Shown here: piece by piece, positions 18,033 to 27,917 of the stretch
Layout of the letters: every line of letters begins with the position of its first letter
How positions within the stretch are numbered: the stretch's first letter is position 1
Assembly: GCA_025869365.1 (NCBI GenBank)
Contig: JAOZVV010000046.1
Span: 3,176 to 67,175 of the forward strand
Reading direction: 5' to 3'
Length of the DNA: 64,000 bases
From: Pseudonocardia sp.
Lineage (GTDB): Bacteria > Actinomycetota > Actinomycetes > Mycobacteriales > Pseudonocardiaceae
The notes under the pieces: model-generated
Database searches by the model: none
The model's input: the letters and a program-made list of their open reading frames with translations, nothing else
What the model was told of the DNA's origin: nothing
Position numbers and translations under genes: made by a program

Positions 18033-18562
18033 TCCGGCAGCCCCGGCCCGAGGAGTTCCAGGACCGCCCGGCCGGGGCGCAGGACGCCGTCGGAGAGCGG
18101 CTCGCACCGGACACCGCCGCGCCCCCGGAGTGCCGCGAAGGCACCCGGGGCGAGGACGACGTCCATCCACCGGCACGGGGTCGCGGGCCGGTGGGCGCGG
18201 AAGCGGACGGGCCCGTCCCCACTGTCGAGCGTGAACTCGGCGCCTGTTCCGCCGCGCGGCGCGGCCAGCTCGTCGACCGGGAAACCCCTGGTCACGATCG
18301 TGCGCCGGGCGAGGACCGGATCGAGCGCGGGGATGCCGAGCTCCGTCGCGACGGCGTCGAGGGACTCGGCGGCCAGCAGCGTCACCGACGCCCGCCGGTG
18401 CGCGGCGTGCCCGAAGTACCGGTCCCCGACGACCCCGAGTCCGGCCCGCACCTCGATCCGCGGGCGGGAGGGGTCCCCGGGATCGGGCCGGGGCCCGTCC
18501 GCGGGCCGGCCCTCGAACGCGTGCACGGGCGACGCCGCCAGCGCGACGATCTCGATCTCCAC
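17999..18562 (-). CDS. MOSC domain protein
   Basis: About 187 residues. The sequence from VEIEIVALAASPVH through GDRYFGHAAHRR, VTLLAAESLDAV and ARRTIVTRGFPVDEL to ATPCRWMD follows the MOSC beta-barrel fold, which binds a sulfur carrier or molybdopterin-type ligand. The conserved Cys of the family is present (TPCRWM). I start at the GTG at 18562; CATCAT at 18569-18574 could be its -10, giving a leaderless transcript. It converges on polA with a 34-nt overlap. The substrate is unknown. Confidence 0.75.
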   Translation of the reverse strand: MEIEIVALAASPVHAFEGRPADGPRPDPGDPSRPRIEVRAGLGVVGDRYFGHAAHRRASVTLLAAESLDAVATELGIPALDPVLARRTIVTRGFPVDELAAPRGGTGAEFTLDSGDGPVRFRAHRPATPCRWMDVVLAPGAFAALRGRGGVRCEPLSDGVLRPGRAVLELLGPGLPDQCAASSQLRP

Positions 18563-18731
18563 GCCCTCATGATGCGCGCCCGGCGCGACCGGGATCCACG
18601 AGCGGGCCGCTCGGGGCGTCACCCGCCCCGAAAGTGCCGTTCGTGCTGCGTGGCGGGGCGGGGGAGCCCGCGGGCGGGCGGTAGCGTCGGCGTGGGCGCT
18701 CCCGGAGGAGACGCCAGGCGACTGCGGGGAG

Positions 18732-19349
18732 ATGCTGGTGCGGGTGCTCGGAGTCGACCCGGGGCTCACCCGGTGCGGGCTCGGCGTCGTCGACGGAGGC
18801 GTCGGCAAGGCCGTGACCTGCGTCGACGTCGGGGTGGCCCGCACCGGTACCGAGCTGTCGATCGACCAGCGGCTCCTGGGCGTCGCGGACGAGGTGGAGC
18901 GCTGGATCACCCGGCACCGCCCGGACGTGGTCGCGATCGAGCGGGTGTTCAGCCAGCACAACGTCCGCACCGTGATGGGCACGGCGCAGGCCAGCGGCGT
19001 CGTCGCGCTCGTCGCGGCCCGCGCGGGGCTGCCGGTCGCGTTCCACACCCCCAGCGAGGTCAAGGCCGCGGTGACGGGCGAGGGCCGGGCGGACAAGAAC
19101 CAGGTCACCGCCATGGTCACGCGGCTGCTGCGGCTCACCGAGGCCCCGAAGCCGGCGGACGCCGCGGACGCCCTCGCCCTCGCGATCTGCCACTGCTGGC
19201 GGGCGCCGATGATGAGCCGGATGGCCGAGGCGGAGGCGCGGGCCGCCGAGTTCGCCAAGGCCCACAAGGCCCGGCTCGCGGCGGCGCAGAAGGCCCGGCT
19301 CGCGGAGGCGCAGAAGGCCCGGCTCGCGGAGGTTCGCGCACGCCGCTGA
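18732..19349 (+). CDS. ruvC: Holliday junction resolvase RuvC
   Basis: 205 residues. The catalytic acids are visible: Asp in [11 protein letters not shown], Glu in AIERVF, and Asp residues in [13 protein letters not shown]. It cleaves Holliday junctions with RuvAB. The C-terminal 35 residues carry three near-copies of QKARLAEA, a Lys/Ala/Arg-rich extension beyond the standard fold. The ATG follows GGGGAG. It heads the ruvC-ruvA-ruvB order, but a 154-bp gap with its own promoter and SOS box separates it from ruvA. Confidence 0.94.
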   Translation: MLVRVLGVDPGLTRCGLGVVDGGVGKAVTCVDVGVARTGTELSIDQRLLGVADEVERWITRHRPDVVAIERVFSQHNVRTVMGTAQASGVVALVAARAGLPVAFHTPSEVKAAVTGEGRADKNQVTAMVTRLLRLTEAPKPADAADALALAICHCWRAPMMSRMAEAEARAAEFAKAHKARLAAAQKARLAEAQKARLAEVRARR

Positions 19350-19457
19350 CGCGGCGCCACCGGGTTCCGCGTGCCGGGGCGCCCCTGTGACGGTGGCGTG
19401 GCAGTGGTGGTGGCGTGGTGGTGGCGTGGCGGCTGCGGGGGTGTCGGACCCGACCGG

Positions 19458-19485
19458 TAGCCTCCGGCCTCGAACGACTGTTCGT
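19458..19485 (+). promoter_or_regulatory. ruvAB promoter with LexA (SOS) box
   Basis: TAGCCT at 19458-19463 is a likely -10. TCGAACGACTGTTCGT at 19470-19485 matches the actinobacterial SOS box TCGAAC-N4-GTTCGA at 11 of 12 fixed positions and would cover the transcription start. ruvA begins at 19504. Confidence 0.7.
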
Positions 19486-19503
19486 AGCAGAGGGGAACCA
19501 GAG

Positions 19504-20106
19504 TTGATCGCGTCCGTACGGGGTCCCGTCCTGGAGATCGGGCTGGACCACGCGGTGGTGGAGGTCGGCGGGGTCGGCCTGGCGGTGCACGCCACGCCGA
19601 GCACGCTCGCCGGCCTGCGCCGCGGCGTCGAGTCCCGGCTGGCCACCACGCTGATCGTGCGCGAGGACTCGCTGACCCTCTTCGGCTTCGCGGACGCGGA
19701 CGAGCGGGAGCTGTTCCTGCTGGTCCAGACGGTGAGCGGGATCGGCCCCCGGCTGGCCCTGGCCACCATCGCCGTCCTGGAACCGGACACGCTGCGCCGG
19801 GCCCTCGCCGAGGGGGACCTCACCACGCTGCAGCGCATCCCGGGCGTCGGGAAGAAGAGCGCGGAGCGGCTCGTCGTCGAACTGCGGGACAAGGTGGCGG
19901 TCCCGACAGCGGTCCCGGCCGGTGCCGCGGCCGCGCCGGTGGCCGCCGGCGGCATCCGCGAGCAGGTGGTGGAGGCCCTCGTCGGGCTGGGGTTCACCCC
20001 GCGCCCGGCGGAGCAGGCCGTGGACGCCGTGCTGGCGCAGTCCCCGGACGCCGCGGCCGCCGAGCTCCTGAGGTCCGCCCTGTCCGGCCTGGGCCGGTCC
20101 CGATGA
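19504..20106 (+). CDS. ruvA: Holliday junction DNA helicase subunit RuvA
   Basis: 200 residues starting at a TTG ([12 protein letters not shown] is the family's N-terminus) behind AGGGGAACC. The OB-fold domain is followed by helix-hairpin-helix motifs ([14 protein letters not shown] and [15 protein letters not shown]) and a C-terminal three-helix domain ([19 protein letters not shown]) that contacts RuvB. It binds four-way junctions and loads RuvB. An SOS box lies just upstream. ruvB follows within 10 nt. Confidence 0.95.
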   Translation: MIASVRGPVLEIGLDHAVVEVGGVGLAVHATPSTLAGLRRGVESRLATTLIVREDSLTLFGFADADERELFLLVQTVSGIGPRLALATIAVLEPDTLRRALAEGDLTTLQRIPGVGKKSAERLVVELRDKVAVPTAVPAGAAAAPVAAGGIREQVVEALVGLGFTPRPAEQAVDAVLAQSPDAAAAELLRSALSGLGRSR

Positions 20107-20113
20107 CGGAGGC

Positions 20114-21157
20114 GTGTTGACGGTGGAGGACGACGGCTCCCGGGACGTCTCCCCGGACGTCATCGAGGAGGACCTGGAGGTCGAGAACTCGCTGCGCCCG
20201 CGCCGGCTGTCGGAGTTCATCGGCCAGCCCCGGGTCCGGGAGCAGCTGGAGCTCGTCCTCGAGGGCGCCCGCCGCCGGGGGGACCCGCCGGACCACATCC
20301 TGCTCTCGGGCCCGCCCGGGCTGGGCAAGACCAGCCTGTCGCTGATCATCGCCGCGGAGCTGGGCGCGGCGATCCGGCTGACCTCGGGCCCCGCCCTGGA
20401 GCGGGCCGGGGATCTCGCGGCGATGCTGTCGAACCTGCTCCCGGGGGACGTGCTGTTCATCGACGAGATCCACCGCATCGCCCGGCCGGCCGAGGAGATG
20501 CTGTACCTCGCGATGGAGGACTTCCGGGTGGACGTCGTCGTCGGGAAGGGGCCCGGCGCCACGTCGATCCCGCTGGACGTCGCGCCGTTCACGCTGGTCG
20601 GAGCCACGACGCGGTCCGGTTCGCTCACCGGCCCGCTGCGGGACCGCTTCGGCTTCACCGCGCACATGGAGTTCTACGAGCCGGACGAGCTGGAGCTGGT
20701 CCTCAAGCGGGCCGCGACGATCCTGGACGTGGACCTGCACCCGGAGGGCGGCAGCGAGATCGCCCGCCGCTCCCGCGGCACGCCCCGGATCGCGAACCGG
20801 CTGCTGCGCCGGGTCCGGGACTTCGCGGAGGTCCGCGCGGACGGCGTCGTCACCCGTCAGGTGGCCCGGGACGCCCTCGCCGTCTACGACGTGGACGAGC
20901 TCGGCCTGGACCGGCTGGACCGCGCGGTGCTCAGCGCCCTGGTCCGCTCCTTCGGCGGCGGTCCGGTGGGCGTGTCGACGCTCGCGGTCGCGGTCGGGGA
21001 GGAACCCGGTACCGTCGAGGAGGTCTGCGAGCCCTACCTCGTGCGGGCCGGGATGCTGGCCCGCACGCCGCGGGGCCGCGTCGCGACGCCGGCGGCCTGG
21101 ACACACCTCGGTGTGACACCGCCGCCGGAGATCCCCGGGATCTCGCCGCTGTTCTGA
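20114..21157 (+). CDS. ruvB: Holliday junction branch migration ATPase RuvB
   Basis: About 347 residues. Walker A (GPPGLGKTS), Walker B/DEIHR, sensor 1 (GATTRSG) and the C-terminal winged helix (ISPLF at the end) are in place. It drives branch migration with RuvA. The start is ambiguous: GTG at 20114, TTG at 20117 or GTG at 20123 are in frame, and GGAGG (20108-20112) fits the last one best. It is co-transcribed with ruvA (7-nt gap), as expected for LexA control of both. Confidence 0.95.
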   Translation: MLTVEDDGSRDVSPDVIEEDLEVENSLRPRRLSEFIGQPRVREQLELVLEGARRRGDPPDHILLSGPPGLGKTSLSLIIAAELGAAIRLTSGPALERAGDLAAMLSNLLPGDVLFIDEIHRIARPAEEMLYLAMEDFRVDVVVGKGPGATSIPLDVAPFTLVGATTRSGSLTGPLRDRFGFTAHMEFYEPDELELVLKRAATILDVDLHPEGGSEIARRSRGTPRIANRLLRRVRDFAEVRADGVVTRQVARDALAVYDVDELGLDRLDRAVLSALVRSFGGGPVGVSTLAVAVGEEPGTVEEVCEPYLVRAGMLARTPRGRVATPAAWTHLGVTPPPEIPGISPLF

Positions 21158-21303
21158 TCCCGGAGGGGTTCCGGGCACGGGCGGGTCGGCACGAACAGGG
21201 CCGGGGCCTGCGGTGATACCGGTGGACGCGCCTGAGGCGTCGCGGAACCGGACTGGCACACTCGATACCTCACGCGCGTCATGAAACGGAGAAAACGGAC
21301 ACG

Positions 21304-21723
21304 ATGGACATCAGCTTGCTCTTCCCCGTCCTGATCCTCCTGCTCTTCATCCCGATCTTCCTGTCGGGCCGGAAGCAGAAGCGCGCCCTGGCGCAGACCC
21401 AGGAGATGCAGTCGGCCCTGGACACCGGGGACGTCGTCGTGACGACCTCCGGCCTGCGGGCGACGGTCGTCGACGCCTCCTACGAGGAGACGATCGACCT
21501 GGAGATCGCCGACGGCGTCGTCACCACCTGGCTGCGCGCCGCGGTGCGCGAGAAGGTCGACCCCACGCCGGAGGACTTCAGCACCCCGGGCGAGCTCGCC
21601 GGGTCGGACGACCTCTCGAAGGACGTCACGGACACCACCGCCGGCCCGGACACCACGGACACGACCCCCACGGACAGTTCGGACACTCCGGGCGCCGACG
21701 GCCGGTCGAACGGCCGGAGCTGA
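21304..21723 (+). CDS. yajC: preprotein translocase subunit YajC
   Basis: 139 residues: one N-terminal membrane helix (LLFPVLILLLFIPIFL), then the YajC core (RKQKRALAQTQEMQSALDTGDVV with VTTSGL). A long Asp/Thr/Ser-rich acidic tail (from about residue 95) follows. It joins SecDF in the accessory complex of the Sec translocon. The ATG follows GGAGAAAAC. The 192-bp gap to secD holds no gene. Confidence 0.9.
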   Translation: MDISLLFPVLILLLFIPIFLSGRKQKRALAQTQEMQSALDTGDVVVTTSGLRATVVDASYEETIDLEIADGVVTTWLRAAVREKVDPTPEDFSTPGELAGSDDLSKDVTDTTAGPDTTDTTPTDSSDTPGADGRSNGRS

Positions 21724-21915
21724 CACACCGCACCCGTCCGGTGACGGGGGCGCCCGACGACGCCCCTCGGACGTGCGGCAGCATGCAGGACTGCAGCGGC
21801 CGTCACCGGCGCCCTGACGCGCGTCCCTCCGGGGCCGCGCCCGGCGGCACCGGCCGGGCCGCGGCGAGGTAGTAGGACCAGGCCGCCCCCGGGTGCGAGA
21901 CGGGGCCGCGCCGCA

Positions 21916-23664
21916 ATGCCGGGAGTGAAGAAGAGAGTGGCAACGACCCCGGGGCGCATCAGCCCCTGGCGGTACCTGACGGCGTTCGCCGGCATCATCG
22001 TCGTCCTGTACGCCCTGGTGTTCTTCACCGGCGGCGGGAAGCCCACGCCCAAGCTCGGCATCGACCTGCAGGGCGGCACACGGGTCACGCTGTCCGCCCG
22101 CACCGAGTCCGGGGAGGTCCCGCCGCGGGACCAGCTGGTCCAGGCGCAGCAGATCATCGAGCAACGCGTCAACGGGCTCGGCGTCGGTGGCACCGAGGTG
22201 GTGCTGGACGGCAGCAACATCACGATCACGGTCCCGGGCGACGGCGGGGACCAGGCCCGCTCGCTGGGCCAGACCGCCCAGCTCCGCTTCCGCCCGGTCA
22301 TCGGCGGCCCGGTCGGGGCCACCCCGGCCGCGGGCCAGGACACCGGCCAGACCGGTACGGGGGCGGGCACGCCCACGACGGACCCGGCGGCGCCCCCGGC
22401 CGCCCCCGCGGGACAGCCCCAGGGACTCTCCGGGGACGTGAGCGACCAGGCGGTGCAGCCGGTCTCCTACTCGTCGCCGTTGCAGCAGCCCACCCCGACG
22501 CCGGAGCCCGGCCCCGCGCCCGCCCCGGACGCCGGGAACCCGGTGCCCGCGGACCCGGAGCTCGCGGCGGCCATCGCGGCGGCCAAGGCGCTGCGGCAGA
22601 GCGACGACCCCGCGACCCAGCAGGAGGCGCTCCAGCTCCTGGACTGCAACGCCGCGGACCCGCTGCAGGGCTACGACGACCCGGCCAAGCCACTGGTCGC
22701 CTGCACCCAGGACAAGACGGCCAAGTACGTCCTCGGCCCGACGATCCTCGAGGGCACCCAGATCGCGAGCGCGACGGCGACGGCGGACCCGCAGGGTGCC
22801 GGCTACGTCGTCAACCTGGACTTCAAGTCCGCGGGCTCACAGATCTGGGGTGACTTCACCGCCGCGAACATCGGCAAGCAGTCCGCGTTCGTGCTCGACG
22901 GCGAGGTCGTCTCCGCCCCCACGATCCAGGCCGCGCTCTACGGCCAGACGACGGTCAGCGGCAACTTCTCCCAGACCGAGGCACAGAACCTGGCCAGCGC
23001 CCTGCGCTACGGGTCGCTGCCGCTCTCGTTCGAGTCCTCGCAGGCCGAGACGGTGTCCGCCACCCTCGGCCTCGCGTCGCTGGAGGCCGGCCTGATCGCC
23101 GGCGTCGTCGGCCTGGCGCTGGTGTTCGTGTACTGCCTGTTCTACTACCGGGTGCTCGGCATCCTGACGATCCTGTCGCTCGTGCTGTCCGGCGCGGTCG
23201 TCTACGCGGTGCTGGTGCTCCTCGGGCGCTGGATCGGCTTCACCCTGGACCTCGCGGGCATCGCCGGGTTCATCGTCGCCATCGGCATCACGGCGGACTC
23301 GTTCGTCATCTTCTTCGAACGGCTGAAGGACGAGGTCCGGGAGGGCCGGTCGTTCCGGTCGGCGGTGCCTCGCGGATGGGTCCGGGCCCGGCGCACGATC
23401 CTGTCCGCGGACGCGGTCAGCTTCCTGGCGGCCGCGGTGCTCTACATCCTCGCCGTCGGCCAGGTGAAGGGCTTCGCGTTCACCCTGGGCATGTCGACGG
23501 TCCTGGACCTCGTCGTCGTCTTCCTGGTGACCCACCCGCTCGTCGCGCTGGCGTCGAACTCGCGCGTGTTCGGCAGCCCGGCGCTGTCCGGGCTCGGTGA
23601 GGTCGCGCGGATCGGCGCGGAACGCAGGAAGGCTGCCACGGCCGCCGGAACGAAGGGCGCCTGA
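21916..23664 (+). CDS. secD: protein translocase subunit SecD
   Basis: 582 residues. One N-terminal helix, the motif LGIDLQGGTRVTL, a large periplasmic domain, then a block of five helices (from GLASLEAGLIAGVVGLALVF). Residues about 135-200 are a Pro/Ala/Thr/Gly-rich insert inside the P1 region, much longer than in the minimal family. SecDF uses the proton gradient to pull exported proteins outwards. It sits 2 nt before secF. The first ATG is used; a start a few codons later is possible. Confidence 0.94.
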   Translation: MPGVKKRVATTPGRISPWRYLTAFAGIIVVLYALVFFTGGGKPTPKLGIDLQGGTRVTLSARTESGEVPPRDQLVQAQQIIEQRVNGLGVGGTEVVLDGSNITITVPGDGGDQARSLGQTAQLRFRPVIGGPVGATPAAGQDTGQTGTGAGTPTTDPAAPPAAPAGQPQGLSGDVSDQAVQPVSYSSPLQQPTPTPEPGPAPAPDAGNPVPADPELAAAIAAAKALRQSDDPATQQEALQLLDCNAADPLQGYDDPAKPLVACTQDKTAKYVLGPTILEGTQIASATATADPQGAGYVVNLDFKSAGSQIWGDFTAANIGKQSAFVLDGEVVSAPTIQAALYGQTTVSGNFSQTEAQNLASALRYGSLPLSFESSQAETVSATLGLASLEAGLIAGVVGLALVFVYCLFYYRVLGILTILSLVLSGAVVYAVLVLLGRWIGFTLDLAGIAGFIVAIGITADSFVIFFERLKDEVREGRSFRSAVPRGWVRARRTILSADAVSFLAAAVLYILAVGQVKGFAFTLGMSTVLDLVVVFLVTHPLVALASNSRVFGSPALSGLGEVARIGAERRKAATAAGTKGA

Positions 23665-23666
23665 TC

Positions 23667-24911
23667 ATGAGCACCGCCACCCCGGCCTCCCCGGCGCCCC
23701 CCAAGCGCGGCGTGCTGTCCCGGCTGTACACGGGCACCGGCGCGTTCGACATCGTCGGCCGGCGCAAGGTCTGGTACATCAGCTTCGGGCTGATCGTGCT
23801 GGTCTGCATCCTCTCGATCGCGCTGCGCGGCTTCAACCTCGGCATCGACTTCACCGGCGGCTCCCAGATCCAGCTGCCGGCGGCGGGTCCGAACGGGGCC
23901 ATCACCACCACCGAGCAGGTGGGCGAGGTGTACGAGCGGTCCGTCGGGACGGAGGCCGCCTCGATCCAGTCCGCCGGCACCGGTGCGGCGGCGTCGATCA
24001 TCATCCGGTCCGAGGCCCTCACCGACGCCCAGGTCATCGGCCTGAAGCAGGCGTTGTTCGACGCGTTCCAGCCCCTCGGCCCGAACGGTCAGCCGTCCGA
24101 GCAGGTCATCAGCGACTCCGCGGTCAGCGGTACCTGGGGCGGGGAGATCACCCGGCAGGCGCTGATCGCGCTCGCCGTGTTCCTGGTGCTGGTGACGGCG
24201 TTCCTGGCCTTCTACTTCGAGCGGTCGATGGCGCTCGCGGCGCTCATCGCGCTGATCCACGACGTCGTCGTCACCGCCGGCGTGTACTCGATCGTCGGGT
24301 TCGAGGTCACCCCCTCCACGGTCATCGGCCTGCTGACGATCCTGGGCTTCTCGCTCTACGACACGGTCGTGGTGTTCGACAAGGTCAAGGAGAACGCCCG
24401 CGGCGTCCTCGGCCTGACCAGGCGGAACTATGCCGAGGTCGCGAACCTCGCGGTGAACCAGACGCTCATGCGCTCGATCAACACCTCGCTGATCGCGGTG
24501 CTGCCGGTCGTCGGCCTGATGGTCGTCGGCGTCGGGCTGCTGGGGGTCGGGACGCTCGCGGACCTCGCCCTCGTCCAGATGGTCGGCATCGTCGCCGGAT
24601 CGCTGTCCTCGCTGCTGCTCGCCACGCCGCTGCTCGTGGACCTCAAGATGCGGGACCCGCGTTACCAGCAGCAGGCCAGGCGGGTCGAGGCGCGGCGGGC
24701 GAAGCAGGCCAGGGCCCAGGGGCTCGACCCCGACGACCGCCAGGGCGACGGGCAGGAGTCCACGGACGACGAGTCGATCGCCCAGGACCTGCGCCGGGAG
24801 AAGGCGATGTCCGCGGCGGCGAGCACGCCGGCCCGGGCGCAGCGGGGGAGACCCCAGGGCAAGTCGGCCCAGGGCAAGGCCGGGCGGCCCACCGGGAAGC
24901 GGAACCGGTGA
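23667..24911 (+). CDS. secF: protein translocase subunit SecF
   Basis: 414 residues. An N-terminal helix leads to FNLGIDFTGGSQIQL, the SecF signature, then a short periplasmic domain and five helices including ALIHDVVVTAGVYSIVG and LLTILGFSLYDTVVVFDKVKEN. The cytoplasmic tail (about 325-414) is highly basic with KSAQGK/GRPTGK repeats, perhaps contacting rRNA or lipids. It begins 2 nt after secD and overlaps apt by 4 nt (GTGA). Confidence 0.94.
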   Translation: MSTATPASPAPPKRGVLSRLYTGTGAFDIVGRRKVWYISFGLIVLVCILSIALRGFNLGIDFTGGSQIQLPAAGPNGAITTTEQVGEVYERSVGTEAASIQSAGTGAAASIIIRSEALTDAQVIGLKQALFDAFQPLGPNGQPSEQVISDSAVSGTWGGEITRQALIALAVFLVLVTAFLAFYFERSMALAALIALIHDVVVTAGVYSIVGFEVTPSTVIGLLTILGFSLYDTVVVFDKVKENARGVLGLTRRNYAEVANLAVNQTLMRSINTSLIAVLPVVGLMVVGVGLLGVGTLADLALVQMVGIVAGSLSSLLLATPLLVDLKMRDPRYQQQARRVEARRAKQARAQGLDPDDRQGDGQESTDDESIAQDLRREKAMSAAASTPARAQRGRPQGKSAQGKAGRPTGKRNR

Positions 24912-25456
24912 GTGCGGGCGCCGTCGACGACGAGTTCGACCCGGGTCTCGAGCGCGTCCGCTCGCTCGTCCGGGACGTCCCGGACCACCCCGAGCCGGGC
25001 ATCCTCTTCCGGGACCTCACCCCGGTGCTCGCGGACGCGGAGGCCTTCGCCACGATCGCGACCGAGCTCGCGGCGCGGGTCGGGCTCGCGGACGTCGTCG
25101 TCGGGATCGAGGCGCGCGGGTTCCTGATCGGCGCGGCCGTGGCGCTCGTCGCCGGGACCGGCGTGGTGCCGGTGCGCAAGGCGGGGAAGCTCCCGGTCGT
25201 CGCCGCCTCCCGCACCTACGACCTCGAGTACGGCACCGCCACCCTCGAGCTCGCCGCGGACACCCTCGCGCCGGGCAGCAAGGCGTTCGTCGTCGACGAC
25301 GTGCTCGCCACCGGCGGCACGGGCGAGGCCACCTGCGCGCTGCTGGCCGAGGTGGGCGTGGAGGTCGTCGGGTTCGGCACCGTGCTGGAGCTGGCCGCCC
25401 TCGGCGGCCGGGCGCGGCTCGCCGGGATCGACGTGCACGCGCTGTTCAGCCTCTGA
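24908..25456 (+). CDS. apt: adenine phosphoribosyltransferase
   Basis: 182 residues. It carries VRDVPDHPEPGILFRDLTPVL, typical of Apt, the hood-region ARGFLIGAAVA, RKAGKLP, and the PRPP loop VVDDVLATGGTG. It converts adenine and PRPP to AMP in purine salvage. The GTG start overlaps the secF stop as GTGA, so translation is coupled. The apt-relA neighbourhood is conserved in actinobacteria and joins purine salvage to (p)ppGpp metabolism. Confidence 0.93.
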   Translation: MSAGAVDDEFDPGLERVRSLVRDVPDHPEPGILFRDLTPVLADAEAFATIATELAARVGLADVVVGIEARGFLIGAAVALVAGTGVVPVRKAGKLPVVAASRTYDLEYGTATLELAADTLAPGSKAFVVDDVLATGGTGEATCALLAEVGVEVVGFGTVLELAALGGRARLAGIDVHALFSL

Positions 25457-25506
25457 TCACCCTGACGTACGCGCCCCGCGGCCGGTGTGACATCCGGGTC
25501 CGGGGC

Positions 25507-25512
25507 TATCCT
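25507..25512 (+). promoter_or_regulatory. -10 element upstream of the relA leader frame
   Basis: TATCCT ends 7 nt before a GTG at 25520, the start of a 17-codon frame. The relA start itself is 58 nt downstream of the hexamer. Confidence 0.5.
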
Positions 25513-25519
25513 CTGAGGG

Positions 25520-25573
25520 GTGGACGGCACCGTGATTGTTGACCGACGCACCCTCGTGGGGGCGGGCCGGTGA
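25520..25573 (+). CDS. 17-codon upstream reading frame overlapping relA
   Basis: A GTG 7 nt behind TATCCT opens [17 protein letters not shown], then TGA at 25571-25573. The stop overlaps the relA GTG (25570-25572) as GTGA. Position relative to the -10 predicts leaderless translation, and the overlap predicts coupling to relA. The peptide has no recognised similarity. It could be a chance frame, but promoter spacing, start and overlap all coincide, and mltG shows the same arrangement. Confidence 0.45.
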   Translation: MDGTVIVDRRTLVGAGR

Positions 25574-27906
25574 CGGACGTCCAGCCCGGTGCTCCTCCCG
25601 TCGAGGTGGACCTCGTCGACGACCCGGCGAAGCCCTCGGCGACCCGGCGGGTCCGCGCGCGGATCGCCCGCCGGATGACCCCGCAGCGCGTCGCGATCGT
25701 GAAGCCCGTCCTGGAGCCGCTCGCCAGCGTGCACCGGACGCTGCACCCGAAGGCGGACCTGGTCCTGCTGCAGCGGGCCTACGACGTCGCCGAGGACAAG
25801 CACCAGCACCAGAAGCGCAAGTCCGGGGACCCGTACATCACCCACCCGCTCGCCGTGGCCACGATCCTGGCGGAGCTGGGCATGGACACGACGACGCTGG
25901 TCGCGGCCCTGCTGCACGACACGGTGGAGGACACGGACTACTCGCTGGACCGCCTGCGCCGGGACTTCGGCGAGGAGGTCGCGCACCTCGTCGACGGCGT
26001 GACCAAGCTGGACAAGGTCGAGTTCGGCACCGCCGCCGAGGCCGAGACGATCCGCAAGATGGTCGTCGCGATGGCCCGGGACCCGCGGGTGCTGGTGATC
26101 AAGCTGTCGGACCGGCTGCACAACATGCGGACCATGCGCTTCCTCCCGCCGGAGAAGCAGGCGAAGAAGGCGCGCGAGACCCTCGAGGTGATGGCCCCGC
26201 TGGCCCACCGCCTCGGGATGGCGACGGTGAAGTGGGAGCTGGAGGACCTGTCCTTCGCGATCCTGCACCCGAAGAAGTACGACGAGATCGTCCGGCTGGT
26301 CGCGAACCGGGCGCCGTCCCGGGACACGTACCTCAAGCAGGTCATCGACGAGGTGATGCAGCAGCTCGACGCCGCCCGCGTCGCCGCGAAGGTCGAGGGC
26401 CGGCCGAAGCACTACTACTCGATCTACCGCAAGATGATCGTCAAGGGCCGGGACTTCGACGACATCCACGACCTGGTGGGTGTGCGCGTGCTCGTCGACG
26501 AGGTGCGGGACTGCTACGCGGCGATGGGGATGGTCCACGCCCTGTGGCAGCCGATGCCCGGGCGGTTCAAGGACTACATCGCCCAGCCCCGCTACGGCGT
26601 CTACCAGTCCCTGCACACCACGGTGATCGGGCCGGACGGCAAGCCGCTGGAGGTGCAGATCCGCACCCACGAGATGCACCGCACGGCCGAGTACGGCATC
26701 GCGGCGCACTGGCGCTACAAGGAGACCCGCGGGCACAACGGCGCGGCCACGGGGACGGCCAGCACCGTCGAGGTCGACGAGATGTCCTGGATGCGGCAGC
26801 TGCTGGACTGGCAGCGGGAGGCCGCGGACCCCGGGGACTTCCTGGAGTCCCTGCGCTACGACCTCGCGGCCAAGGAGATCTTCGTCTTCACCCCGAAGGG
26901 CGACGTGATCACGCTGCCGATGGGGTCGACGCCGGTGGACTTCGCGTACGCGGTGCACACCGAGGTCGGGAACAGGTGTATCGGCTCCCGGGTCAACGGC
27001 CGGCTCGTCGCGCTGGAGCGCACGCTGGACTCCGGGGACGTCGTGGAGATCTTCACCTCCAAGGCCGAGGGTGCCGGGCCGTCCCGGGACTGGCTGGCCT
27101 TCGCCGCCTCCCCGCGGGCCAAGAACAAGATCAAGCAGTGGTTCGCGAAGGAGCGCCGCGAGGAGGCGATCGAGGAGGGCAAGGAGGCCATCACCCGCGA
27201 GGCGCGCCGCACCGGCATGCCGCTGCAGCGCCTGGTCTCCGCGGACTCGATGGCCGCCCTGGCCCGCGAGCTGCACTACCCGGACCTCTCCGGGCTCTAC
27301 GCCGCGATCGGCGAGGGCCAGGCCAGTGCCCGCCACGTCGTGCAACGGCTGGTGGCGCTGCTCGGCGGGGTGGAGGACGCGGAGGAGGAGCTCGCCGAGC
27401 GGGCCACACCGTCCACCGTCCGGGTCCGGCGCGCGACCGGGGACGCCGGCGTCGTCGTCAAGGCGGGTGCCGAGGACATGGGGGACCTGTACACCAAGCT
27501 CGCCCGCTGCTGCACGCCCGTGCCCGGGGACGAGATCATGGGCTTCGTGACGCGCGGCGGCTCGGTCAGCGTGCACCGTACGGACTGCACGAACGCCTCG
27601 GACCTGAAGAACCGCGCCGAACGGCTGGTCGACGTCGCGTGGTCGGTCTCGGAGTCCTCGGTGTTCCTGGTGGCGATCCAGGTCGAGGCGCTGGACCGGC
27701 ACCGGCTGCTCTCGGACGTGACGAAGGTGCTGGCGGACGAGAAGGTCAACATCCTCTCCGCGTCGGTCACCACCTCCCGGGACCGGGTCGCGGTCTCCCG
27801 CTTCTCCTTCGAGATGGGGGCCCCGAAGCACCTGGGGCACGTCCTGCAGGCGGTGCGGAACGTCGAGGGCGTCTACGACGTCTACCGGGTGACCTCCGCC
27901 AGCTGA
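25570..27906 (+). CDS. relA: bifunctional (p)ppGpp synthetase/hydrolase (RelA/SpoT, Rsh)
   Basis: 778 residues. The hydrolase HD domain is intact ([12 protein letters not shown] near residue 117). The synthetase domain has [13 protein letters not shown] and the YQSLHTTV ... [10 protein letters not shown] block. TGS (about 435-500), a Cys-rich zinc-finger-like segment ([12 protein letters not shown]) and a C-terminal ACT domain follow. It makes and degrades the alarmone at the ribosome. It is the long bifunctional Rsh normal for actinobacteria. The GTG start lies in a GTGA overlap with a short upstream frame. A perfect hairpin follows the stop. Confidence 0.95.
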   Translation: MTDVQPGAPPVEVDLVDDPAKPSATRRVRARIARRMTPQRVAIVKPVLEPLASVHRTLHPKADLVLLQRAYDVAEDKHQHQKRKSGDPYITHPLAVATILAELGMDTTTLVAALLHDTVEDTDYSLDRLRRDFGEEVAHLVDGVTKLDKVEFGTAAEAETIRKMVVAMARDPRVLVIKLSDRLHNMRTMRFLPPEKQAKKARETLEVMAPLAHRLGMATVKWELEDLSFAILHPKKYDEIVRLVANRAPSRDTYLKQVIDEVMQQLDAARVAAKVEGRPKHYYSIYRKMIVKGRDFDDIHDLVGVRVLVDEVRDCYAAMGMVHALWQPMPGRFKDYIAQPRYGVYQSLHTTVIGPDGKPLEVQIRTHEMHRTAEYGIAAHWRYKETRGHNGAATGTASTVEVDEMSWMRQLLDWQREAADPGDFLESLRYDLAAKEIFVFTPKGDVITLPMGSTPVDFAYAVHTEVGNRCIGSRVNGRLVALERTLDSGDVVEIFTSKAEGAGPSRDWLAFAASPRAKNKIKQWFAKERREEAIEEGKEAITREARRTGMPLQRLVSADSMAALARELHYPDLSGLYAAIGEGQASARHVVQRLVALLGGVEDAEEELAERATPSTVRVRRATGDAGVVVKAGAEDMGDLYTKLARCCTPVPGDEIMGFVTRGGSVSVHRTDCTNASDLKNRAERLVDVAWSVSESSVFLVAIQVEALDRHRLLSDVTKVLADEKVNILSASVTTSRDRVAVSRFSFEMGAPKHLGHVLQAVRNVEGVYDVYRVTSAS

Positions 27907-27917
27907 CCCCTCCGAAG

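Noticed and set aside
25457-25569. T-box or attenuator before relA
   Set aside because: No specifier-loop or T-box UGGN element is recognisable. The simple GTGA-coupled frame explains the layout better.
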